Shown here in pieces: positions 54,297 through 64,000 of a stretch of 64,000 bases of DNA. Within the stretch, counting starts at the first letter, position 1, and each line of letters begins with the position of its first letter. This stretch comes from Letharia columbiana. Its lineage: Eukaryota > Ascomycota > Lecanoromycetes > Lecanorales > Parmeliaceae. The translations under genes were made by a program, and so were the position numbers. The stretch is from contig NW_023501060.1 in the NCBI RefSeq assembly GCF_014066305.1, forward strand, positions 558,001 through 622,000, given 5' to 3'. Below the pieces are notes generated by a model, which saw nothing but the letters and a program-made list of their open reading frames with translations, did no database searches and was not told the DNA's origin.

Positions 54297-56512
54297 TAAA
54301 AGCCTGAAAAGTCTACCTTCACGTAGTGTCACCCGAAACATGTAAGGAATTAATAATGCTGAGTCCACTCATTTGGAAAAGTCGACAAAAATTCTGACCG
54401 TTCACAAACTTTGGCTTCATTAGATGTGACTGTCTAATCAGATGCATACTGGAGCGTTTATCATGGCGCTTTCTTCAGCGCACACGGTATGATGCCTTCG
54501 AAGGAGGGCTTTGGCCAGGTATGGGTCCACTTTCTCTAGCCTAAATAACCAAGATGTTTCAGGTATTTAGGGATTTGACACCAGGCTCGGGCTGCGTATC
54601 TGTAGCTTCGATCCGGAGCTCATCCCTATCTTTATCTGGACCCATAATCACGGCGACATGGATGTGCTGTGTGCGCTGGTGTGGTTGATTTGCTTCAGTT
54701 ACCCAGTTCTATCTCTACTCCTGGTCCTTTTTCCTCGAGGAGGTCCAACGGGAACTGGTCATCTGCAAACATTGTTGCGATCAGTGTCTGGGCGCCTTGT
54801 CCGGCGGAATTTGTGAATCTCAAATGAAGTAAGCGGTTCCCTCTGCTCTGCGCCAACCGGGCTAGTGTTGTGGGTGCAGATGATATTGTCAAAGGGAACG
54901 CAATGTGAACTGGCGCCCTCTCTGACTGTTGCGCCGAAATTGAATGCCTGTTCGGGTAGCCCTTGATCTGCTGATGCTGATATAAGTCTGTTTGAATATC
55001 AAGCGTATTCGGCCATGGGAATATCTTTTAAAGATGATCAGTTCCTCCAGCAATGAGAGTTTGGAGGGTTGATCACCACTTCTGGAGGAAATACTGGAAC
55101 ACTGAATGGACTGCGAGCTACTAGGTGGTGGAATGAGTAGACCGCAGACTCCCCATGGAGTACTCGCTCTCACGGGCGGACGAAAGTCTTTGAGCGTACC
55201 TGCGACGTGCATGAATCTGCTCGCATCTTCCTCCCATCAAATCTCACGGATCCAACTTAGGAAGTCACTTTCGGGCAAGATCGAAGCGTCTTGCCGCCGC
55301 AATGCTCCGTTGTTAGGGTTGCCTAGTGCCCACCCAATTGCTGGTAGGAATATCGGATGCTACGAATCGCACCATGTCTTGAGATTTTTCTGTCCATGAC
55401 CATTGACTGGCCATCGATGCTCCCTGCTGCGCCCTACAACTTCGAAGTGCGATAATCTGAGATTGACTTACCTAGAGTTCAGGGCAAGACAAAATGACGA
55501 TATTTATACGCCGCACAAGCCTCGAATAAAACCCAACCCCAAAGTTTCATGAAATCCTTCAACAAGCTTGAAACAACAGTAGCCGACTCGAAAAGCGATA
55601 TTCTGTAACAGGCATATTATCCAGTCTCCGATGTTCACATCTTAAGGAGAGCGAATATATGAAAGAGCTGCAGGAAGTCCAACCTGAGGCTGAACATTGG
55701 TATTTGCTGACTACTGAAAACTTTCGCCATCCTCCTTTGATTTCCAAGTATCAAAGGCCACGGACGACATCCTACCGACGTCATATCATGCAGGAACAGG
55801 ACCCCATGGCTCCGTAGGATCAGTTGAGTGTTTCACATGCATACGAGCCTCCTCTTGTCCACGCATCGAGCACGGCCATTTTGGGGGTCCGGCAATGAAC
55901 GAGATGCATATCCAGCTACTGCGTCTCACCATGCGATGGGAAAGGTACCAACCTGACCTATCACTGTAGGTGACTACAATCTGATAGAATAGAAGATCGA
56001 ACCAACCAACTACGACTCTGCGTTGAATGGCTGTACTGCCTGAGAGAGCCAACGTAGAAGTTTCGGGGCTCTGACTGCAACATGTAACGCTTTATGTCTG
56101 AGCAAGGCCTTGGAGGTGCGTGCTTTGCCTTGTCTTCTATCGATATCTGCTATGATCTGCTCTTTGACTACAAGTGTGTTCCAAGTACCGCATCCCCAAG
56201 TCAGCCTCGTGTTGCTGTAGCGTGTTGTTTCATCACATGTTATACTTCCAATTGCTGTTCCCCAGTCTCCAAGGACCCGTATACCACTGGGGCTATGGCC
56301 GGTCGGTGACGAGGTGAATATGACTTAGCGATTCCGACACGGTCCAGCGATTTTTGATCGAGTATAAGACAGACATTCTGGACGCGTAAGTCAGACATTA
56401 TTCCACCATACCTATCGACTTGGACTCCTGTATTCCAACCAAGACACACAGCGATCCTCTCTCGCTCGAGCTATTCCCCAAAAACCATTCCAAATAGAAC
56501 CATCCATTCACA
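54297..56512. other. 2.2 kb without a supportable gene
   Basis: Short frames only on both strands, none with motifs. No transposon ends or RNA genes recognised. The right end contains the promoter of the cysteine-rich secreted protein, with TATAAG at 56363-56368 about 145 bp before its ATG. Confidence 0.4.
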
Positions 56513-57197
56513 ATGCTCCCAAACTTCATCATCCCCCTTGCCTTCGCGGGTGTAGCATTCGCTAGTGTCCTGCCCATTGGCTACTGCCCTCAGCCAATAA
56601 CCACCTACACCGCTAGTGCCGCCCCTTTCTACTATGGTCCTCCTGTCCTCGACACAGATGTCGCTTCGTGCAACTCGACCGATACCACAACATGCGCTCT
56701 TGGAGTCAGCGCATCTACCAGCGCTGGCTACACCATTACTATAGGTGGTGGACTGACACTCAATCTGTGAGTTTCATAATTCGAAAGTGATGTGTGAGCG
56801 AGGCCAGCACTGACAACGAACAGGCCTGAAATCGGCTCAATAGCTTTCAACCCTTCAGTGAGCTACTCTTACACAACGACAAAGGGGACCAGTGACGGGT
56901 ACGATTTCCTTTCCCTCATCCCAGACCTTGATTGGTGAATACTGGCTCATAATTCTCAGTGTGAATTGTCCCGAGGGAGGCTATACCTGTGGCATGACCT
57001 CCGTTACACCATGGCAAACTATCACGGGTAACCAGCATAGCTGTGATGGCGGCGGATGGCCGGCTTGCAAGCCTTGTGGTGACAATGCTTATTCCATTAG
57101 AGTCCCGGCGCAAACAGCTGAGATCAGCTGGGCGGCTTGCATCGCTAGTGATTCGCTGAATCAGAAGACCGGCCCGAATTTGGAGAAATGTCCGTAA
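56513..57197 (+). CDS. Small secreted cysteine-rich protein
   Basis: Three exons, 56513-56766, 56824-56898 and 56960-57197, give 188 residues. Introns (57 and 61 nt) have GTGAGT/AACAG and GTACGA/CTCAG ends. A signal peptide (LPNFIIPLAFAGVAFASVLP) precedes a mature chain with ten cysteines, including 'GYCPQP', 'NCPEGGYTCGM', 'WPACKPCGDN' and the final 'EKCP'. An even number of Cys, small size and secretion fit an apoplastic fungal protein or candidate effector; alternatives are a cell-wall protein or an antimicrobial-like protein. I recognise no named family. It stands alone between two gene-poor stretches. Confidence 0.8.
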
Positions 57198-58131
57198 AGG
57201 CAAGAAGAGCTGTGTTGGATGTGGCGATGCGTTTGAGTGCATGAGTGCACGAGTGCGATGTTGTGGTGCATGATATGTACTCGTACTTGAAGACTGTTTA
57301 CTCGTTCATGTGATCTCGTTCATCTTCTGATCTAAAGACTTGCATGATGCTGGCTTGGTCCCAAATTTCCATGAAGTCATTCGAAAACGTTGGAATGCCA
57401 GCCAACGGTGTTTTTAAGGTAGAAGCACGCTGAACATCTCTGGTAGCTCTATACTGAGTCCAGGCCGCCTTGACCGTCTGTCAATTGAGCCATTCGACAG
57501 TCTGCAGGTCTCTCAAGACGGAGGCATTTCATCCAAATGGGGCCTTTGCGCTGCTCGACAAGCCGGCTGACATTGATCGGAGGTGTATTGAATGGCAATT
57601 GGAATGCAAGTATGAAGTATTTGGGGTTCAGAACTTGTGAGCTAGGAGTTTCACGTGCTGGACTGCATAATAAAGTCCAGTATGCAGACTTGATGCAGCA
57701 TTAGTAAGCCAAGAGATGTCATAGCGGGTCCACTCAAGCAAAGGTGGCAGTCTTGGGTAAAAGCCACTTCATCTGCCGCCAAGCACAGGGTATCAAGGCG
57801 CAAGTATTTGCTGTTGTAATTGTGGAAAAGGTTCATACAGGGCAATTAGTAAATCAATCGCCTGTAGTGTGTATGTTCTGACGACTCAGACCGGTAAAGT
57901 ACATTTAAGACGAGGGGGATGTTTGCAACTGCAACTGCAACTGCAACTGCCTCTTTCGAGACTTGATACGAGTAGCTGCGGAAACCTTGATCTGCGAACG
58001 CATCAATACTTTACCCGGACCTGAATGAACTCTGACCATTACACGAGGCCATGGAACTCACCTGCGGAATCTATTCATCCCTCCAAGCACTTGATGTCGC
58101 TCGAGAAAGATGAGCCTCCCAATGCGCCGCA
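57198..58131. other. Intergenic with a hexanucleotide microsatellite
   Basis: No gene is seen. Upstream of the TBC gene, the start region (58080-58131) is Pro-codon-rich and open; an in-frame upstream start cannot be excluded. Confidence 0.4.
57924..57951. repeat. Short (TGCAAC)n microsatellite
   Basis: Four and a half perfect units of TGCAAC in tandem. Confidence 0.8.
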
Positions 58132-60560
58132 ATGAAGCACGCGCCTCCCTCCCCGAGGCCGCCCAGCCGAGAAAGTCTGAAAGCTATTTCCTACAACGAT
58201 ACCATTGCTGCTAAACCTCCCATACCCATTACTGTCGCTACACCTCCCTCAAGATCATCTCATACCGCATTCAATAGCCTCCGACGGCCCAAGACCTCCA
58301 ATCAGCGCCTTTCCCCTCAAGCTGCGCGGTTGAGACTACAGGATGATGCCAGGAGAGACTCGGGTCTGGCGCCCTCGAGTTCTACCACAAGAGATAGTCG
58401 AACGACATTGGGAACAGATATTGAGTCGACGACCAGCATGAAACGTTCGCCAAGCATTCCAAGTTTCTCGGCGAATGAAGCGGCCCCTTCTCCCACACCA
58501 AATACTACAGGAGATGAGGAATCAAGATCAAAGGAGCAGACCGAGCGTCCTGCAATACCGCAGTTACCGTTCATGAGCATACTGACGGAGATACCGTCTG
58601 GGAATTTCGAGGACTTGACGTTACCTGGGCAGGTGGAGTTCTCAAAGAGAGGGAGCATGCTGATAGGAGGCAAGAAGGCGAACAAGGGGCATGGCCGCGT
58701 TGTCAGTAATGGACGGGTGATTGGCAGTCGGAGGACGTTGAGCAAAGATTTACTGTCCCCACCGCCATGTCTACCTACGAGGGTGCTATCCGCAAATGAC
58801 GAAACCCTCTCCTACAAGGTCCGGTCAATGTACGAGGGCGGAGCGGAAGAGGACTTTAGTTGCGCGGCTGGAGTGCACGACAAGATGGGCCACGGGCCAA
58901 TCGAAGTGCAGAAATCAAGTATACGGCAGGTGTCAAACTTGTCTCTGGGTCCGGCAAATACGCCACAGATCACTATGAACGGTGAATCGGCCCGCAGAGT
59001 ACTTTCTCAGGCAACGACGAACACGAGCAAGAGGAGTAGTGCGATCATCCGAGAAGCCAACGAATTAGCGGGTGGGATTGAGGATTGGGAGGATCTGAAT
59101 GGTGGAGACGTTGATCGTTACGGATTCATCGTTCCACGCAAACCATCTTCGCAAGCCTCATCCCTGAACTCCAGCCAAGCGAGATCGCCAGAACCCCCCC
59201 GTATACAGCGTATGTGTACGCTCCTGCAAGTTGCTTCAGACGCCCCGAGAAGACAACGCAGTACGATCAGGGGCAAGAAGACACCATCGGCTCAAAGCCC
59301 AGCGCGCTCTGCGGCAATGCCTTCGTCGTCGAGACCTGTGTCCAGGATTGTCCGTCCAAAGTCTTCACAGAGCTCATATCGGACCACAACCGGCAACCAG
59401 TCCAGAACTCGCTCTGCTGCAAACAGGCTTCCTTACAACAAGGACAGGAGATGCGTGGACGAAGCAGGCGACATGCTCACACTTCCTCCTGGGCTGGCAG
59501 ACATTGCAGAGGATGAAGAAGACAGCAAAATGGCAGACGATCTGAAGCGACGCGAATGGGAGAGAGAGGAGAAATGGAGGAAGATGGCTAAGATTGCCAG
59601 GAACAAGAATGGTGGTGGCATGGTCTTCGAATTCGACACTAAGAGTCCCAAGGTCATCGAAAGGACGTGGAAAGGTATACCAGACCGATGGCGCGCAACG
59701 GCATGGCGTGCATTCCTGACCGCCAGTGCTAAGAAGCGGCGAGGTAGCCCAAGCGACGACGAGCTCATCGCTGTCTTCAATAAGTTACTGACTCAAAGTT
59801 CTCCGGATGATGTACAAATCGACATCGATGTTCCCCGGACAATCAATGGCCACATCATGTTCAGACGGCGCTATCGAGGAGGGCAACGCTTGCTCTTCAG
59901 AGTCTTACACTGCCTCTCCATCTACTTCCCAGATACAGGCTACGTACAAGGCATGGCTGCCCTAGCAGCTACTCTTCTCTGCTATTTCGACGAGGAAATC
60001 ACATTTGTCATGCTCGTGCGCCTGTGGCAGCTTCGAGGTCTGGAGCGTCTATACCAGTCCGGCTTCGAAGGTTTAATGCAAGCGCTTGAAGAGTTTGAGA
60101 GAGATTGGCTCGGAAAGGGGGAGGTGGCAGCGAAGTTGGTGAGTCTGCGCCATCTACCAAACGCGAAAGAGTGATCTTTGAATGGGTTTGACTAATGGGC
60201 TCGCAATAGGACGAATACAACATCTCCCCTACCGCCTACGGCACCCGCTGGTACCTCACCCTCTTCAACTACTCCATACCTTTCCCCGCCCAACTCCGCG
60301 TCTGGGATGTCTTCATGCTTCTCGGCGACCCTGACCCATCTGCCTCTCTCTCACCCTCCCCGTCATCCTTCAACGGCGGCCTCGACGTCCTCCATGCCGT
60401 CTCAGCCGCACTAATCGACGGCACGCGGGAAATACTATTAGAGTCTGATTTCGAAAACGCAATGAAAGTGCTTACAAGCTGGATACCGGTGAAAGACGAA
60501 GAAATGTTGATGCGGGTTGCGAGGGTGGAGTGGAAGACCAAGAGGAGGAAGAAGCCGTGA
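58132..60560 (+). CDS. TBC-domain Rab GTPase-activating protein
   Basis: Two exons, 58132-60138 and 60210-60560, give 785 residues; the 71-nt intron has GTGAGT and CAATAG ends. The N-terminal ~480 residues are Ser/Pro-rich and probably disordered, with 'DRYGFIVPRKPSS' near residue 330. The TBC domain starts at 'WKGIPDRWRATAWRAFL' (about residue 513) and has the dual catalytic fingers: Arg569 in 'DIDVPRT' and Gln606 in 'YVQGM'. It ends 'AYGTRWYLTLFNYSIPFPAQ', 'LRVWDVFMLLGD'. Such proteins switch off Rab GTPases in membrane traffic. Which Rab is served is unknown. The splice is needed for a complete TBC domain. Confidence 0.9.
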
Positions 60561-61347
60561 ACACCTTCCACGGCCTCTGCTAATGCCATGGTAAGAGGAG
60601 GAAAACGCGATGAATGTCTTTTGGGCTGCTGTTTGCTTGCGACCGGTGCTGCGGACGCTTTGGAACCTACCTCGCTTGGCTTGGGAAACGTTGCTTGGTT
60701 GCAAATTAGTATGATACCCCACATATCGCATATTTTCTTCGGTTGCTTTGGGAAATTCTTCTATCGCTTTGGGAATTGGGGACGTACATAGCGGTATGAT
60801 AATGGGGAATATCTCTAGCAGGATGAGTGGGAGGAAGATGGATAGAATGTCTGGAATGTCTATCAGTTTAGACAGCTTTATAGTCAATAATGCCTAATTA
60901 AACAGTTTGCTTCAGGCTTTGACATCATCCGTTGTCGTGGCTTACTGTGAACCTGGCAGAGATGCTGAAAGCCCTCGGTCAGTGGGTACAGGACAAGAAA
61001 AAGGGTAGATCTGAAGTCGTTAAAAGCTCTCATTAAATTAAGCCTGCCGCTATACTGATATGTCATCCACTATCCCAAGGCTATACAACGAAGGAACGTA
61101 GCCAATGCTCCAAGAGCCTTCAATCCTCCTCCCATATGCCAAACCCACGTTCTCAGCCTCAAGCTGCCCATATGATAAATCAATAATGCCAAAATTCATG
61201 TCAGCGTCGTAGTCGTGATAGTCGTACCCCAAGCCATACCCATGCTCCGTCGTAAATTATATCGAGAGATATACGCCGTGTTCTTTTGCCCATGCTCCAT
61301 CCCAGCTATGCTCTGAAATCCGTAATCCGGAAGGTTGATAAAACGTC
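60561..61347. other. Convergent intergenic region
   Basis: 787 bp between the stops of the TBC gene (+) and the RasGEF gene (-). No gene seen. Confidence 0.45.
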
Positions 61348-64000
61348 TCAAGGCTCAATGTCCCTACTCTTGATCCTAATCATGTCATCACTCAAACTTG
61401 CCATCCACAGACACCTCTCCAACGCCCCTTCAACGGGACGAAAATCGTACTTTGCGCTCGCGTCAATGAGTCTTAAGAGACTCTTGACGATAGTAGCTGC
61501 AGTGCGGAAGCGTTCAAAGTTGATCAAAGGCTCACTGTCGCGCGTGCTAGCAACGACGGATGGTTTTTGTGCGTTATAGGTAAGGTCGTGGATGTAGAGT
61601 GCTACATAGACAATTAGACAAAGCAAGGGTGGAAGGCCAACTATAGATCACTTACGGACGAAAGGAATGCAGCCTTCATCAAGGTTAGCCGTCTCCATAT
61701 CCTGTCTCAGATTGTGGAAGTTCTTGATTGGTGTAGCCAGCATCTCCATCTCCTTCAGCATGGCCTTCTCCGACGCAGGCACCAAATCCCACGTCCTCGT
61801 AAGACGCGCACAGTCGACAGATGTCAAAGCAATGGTAATCTGCAGGACAGTAGCGTAGTTGTGGTATTTCCTAGCATGCTGTGCAATATGTATGTATTTG
61901 ATGATTGCTAATGCGCGCTCCTCAATATTTTGCGTCAGTACAATCTCAGACAGAGTCCACTTGACGATGATATTGAAGCGAGCAGTGACGAGCTCGATGC
62001 CCGTAGGATCTTGGTAGCGAAGATATTCCACCCAGTTCAAGGTCTGAGTAGAAGAGTGCTGCCAGCGCATATCGATTAGATCTTGCCAATTGATTTCATT
62101 GAGGCCATCTCTTTCAATGATAGTCAGCTGCTGTGCAAGTATCGCCGCATCATAGGCTAGGATGAAAGGTATATGTCGCCTTGGAGGGAATTGATGAACG
62201 GTATTCGCAAAAGGCTGCAAGACGGATCCGTCGACCTCTCCCGGTGAACGACTCTTTCCTGGCTCTGTAATCCTGCTGACAGGTGAGGGTTCTGGCGTAG
62301 GAGGCTTTCTCTGCTCTTGAATGCGGTTGGTCTCTGAGGTGATAGCCATCGCATTCTCCGTGGTCATTGGAGGCGAAGGCAGGTAGCCCTGCGCATATCC
62401 GACATTAGGTGGCAGCATACCACCATGCATAAAGCGCGCCGAGGATCCATAAGCCTCCTCTAATGCTTCATTGGGCGCCTCAAATTCATCAGAAAGCTCC
62501 GATGACAGATCGCTCAAAGACTCATCATCGTCAAGTAGGAAAGAATCAGTTGTACAACTTGGCATCGATGATCGATACCTGCCTCTTCTGAAGGCTTCAT
62601 AGCTCCCTACGTCATCGTTGTCAGCCGCAAGAGATAACTCCTCAGCTTGATCGTTTCTGGGGAATCCGCCATTGGGCTGACTTGGGCTGAACAGAGGTCG
62701 AGGAACAGTGACATTGGACTGGTCAGAACCTGTCTGCGCAGTCTGTCTTGCCTTCTTGTTGAGGCCCCTTTCAAGAAGGGGGATGGAGTTGTAAGATTCT
62801 TCGGATTCTGCATAGAGGCTTCGAGCCATAGTATCCCTGTGATCATTTCTTGTACCTGCTGTGCGAGGTTGGCCACTAGGTCCTGCGCTCGTAGCTGTTC
62901 CGGGCGGAGTGAGCATCGCGTCTACCCAGGGCAGTTCATGCTCTTTATTTTGGGGCTTGGGGCTTCGAGACTGTTGAGCGTATTGCTCCTTTGCTCCCAT
63001 GTTTACCATAGTGGCTGTACCGGTATTGGAGGGTTTTCCAGAAGACCCCACAGGGCTTTTTCTAAACTTCCCTTCCAGTTTTGCAAGAGTAGCCTCAAGG
63101 TCGCCTCCCTCATCGTCAGGTATACGAGCAAACTCGGCAACTGCAGCTTCGAATGATGGCCGTAGATCTGGCTGAGAAGGTCGACTACTCATGAGCGATA
63201 TAGCTTTTTCTGCAACGACTGGGGCACTTTGCGCTGGGGCAGGCAATGACTGTTGCGGATTTTTTGCTGTTCTCTTCAAATATGCCCCAGAGCTATGCAT
63301 CGAGTCTGTGAAAGTAGTGATTGAACCTGTCGATTTAGGCCTAGGTATTGGCTCCATCTCATGCACGTTATGATTAGCGCGAAGATCCCCACCAGGTCGC
63401 CTTCGAAGCATTCTTCCTGCGGGCTGATCGAAGTGTTCCTTTGAGGATGTCGGAGGCGAGTCTGAAGCGGTGGTAGCTTCCACGCTGCGATCTGGCCCAC
63501 TTGTTCTCATGCCGCTTTGATATGACGCATACTTTCTCAGCGATTTGGGTCCAGAACGGCTGGACCTATATGATACGTAGGATTTGCCCGTGGCCATCGA
63601 CGGTCTGGGTTGGTCTGAAGGCCCAACGCGGCTGATACATTCCGAGATACGCGAGCTCCGATGTTCTGTTGGAGAGCTTGGTAACGCAGGAATAGTGAAA
63701 GGAGGGAGCAAGACAGAAGATGCGGTATGATCGTCATTCTGAATTTCACGTTCGGGAGGCTGCGTAGTGACAAGAGGCTCAAAAGCGGCAGGCAAAGGTG
63801 GCGTATTGAGATCGGTCATCGAGAAAGGTGGACGCGAGAACTCGCGTGAGGGTTCGCCGCTTGGCATGTTCCGGAACTCTTCAGGCAGACTCGGTACTGG
63901 GGGTTCCATGGCCGTATCATCCACGATGACGATAGACTGGCTACCATTAGTCATCTCACTGTGACCCCTTTGGAGAGCTTCTCTCTCAGGTGTGCCTGAT
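61348..64000 (-). CDS. RasGEF-domain protein, 5' end beyond the window
   Basis: Two exons are visible: 61656 to the right edge, and 61348-61601; the 54-nt intron has GTAAGT and ATGTAG ends. From the Met at 63954 there are 850 residues, but the frame stays open upstream to the window edge ('SGTPEREALQRGHSEM'), so the gene very likely continues outside. The first ~570 residues are Ser/Pro-rich and low complexity. The catalytic CDC25-homology domain begins near 'HIPFILAYDAAILAQQL' and includes 'FNIIVKWTLSEIVL', 'LAIIKYIHIAQHARKYHNYA', 'LTRTWDLVP', 'GCIPFV' and, in exon 2, 'LYIHDLTYNAQKP', 'INFERFRTAATIVKSLLRLI'. It would load GTP onto a Ras-family GTPase. An upstream RasGEF_N module is expected outside the window. 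Confidence 0.88.

Overview
This window looks like nuclear DNA of a filamentous ascomycete (Pezizomycotina). It has compact genes, short GT-AG introns (mostly 44-100 nt) with CTAAC/CTGAC-like branch sites, no operons, and an AT-rich transposon graveyard with the C-to-T signature of repeat-induced point mutation (RIP). Several unusually long introns share sequence blocks, as reported for introner-like elements of Dothideomycetes, so that class is a reasonable but unproven guess.

Layout. 0.8-7 kb: an accessory block with a SAP-repeat protein, two tandem paralogues of an unrecognised family (shared C-terminal WWCDEYRDS motif), and a small F-box protein. 7.6-11.3 kb: 3.8 kb with no supportable gene. 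11.3-19.8 kb: a charged unknown protein, a Bli-3-like flavin split-barrel protein, an Ifi-6-16 family membrane protein, a secreted protein carrying two related long introns, leucine carboxyl methyltransferase, and the AP-2 sigma clathrin adaptor. 19.9-23.0 kb: a 3.1-kb nested transposon island with 120-bp terminal inverted repeats (TIRs), a ruined DDE transposase, a solo LTR with intact target duplication, a 999-bp non-coding LTR element and a 455-bp TIR element. 23-27.7 kb: decayed sequence beside the island (SRR1-like remnant, GrpB pseudogene with two in-frame TAG codons). 27.7-50.5 kb: conserved housekeeping genes: alpha/beta hydrolase, LENG1-like splicing-associated protein, SAGA subunit Spt3, snRNP protein Snu23, a FUSC/ArAE membrane transporter, a small nuclear protein, Ist1, an F-box protein, KXD1, Sec18/NSF, Dph5 and unknowns. 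51-64 kb: secreted glutaminase-A family protein, a cysteine-rich secreted protein, a TBC Rab-GAP, and a RasGEF running off the right edge.

Many conserved genes serve membrane traffic (AP-2 sigma, Ist1, KXD1, Sec18, TBC GAP) or RNA processing and transcription (LENG1-like, Snu23, Spt3). I see no metabolic cluster. The most interesting signals are the intron family shared by two unrelated secreted-protein genes, the miniature LTR element with a sharp RIP boundary, and the tandem WWCDEYRDS family whose neighbour shares a C-terminal tail with it. Splice sites were assigned by reading frame and consensus; no alignments were run.
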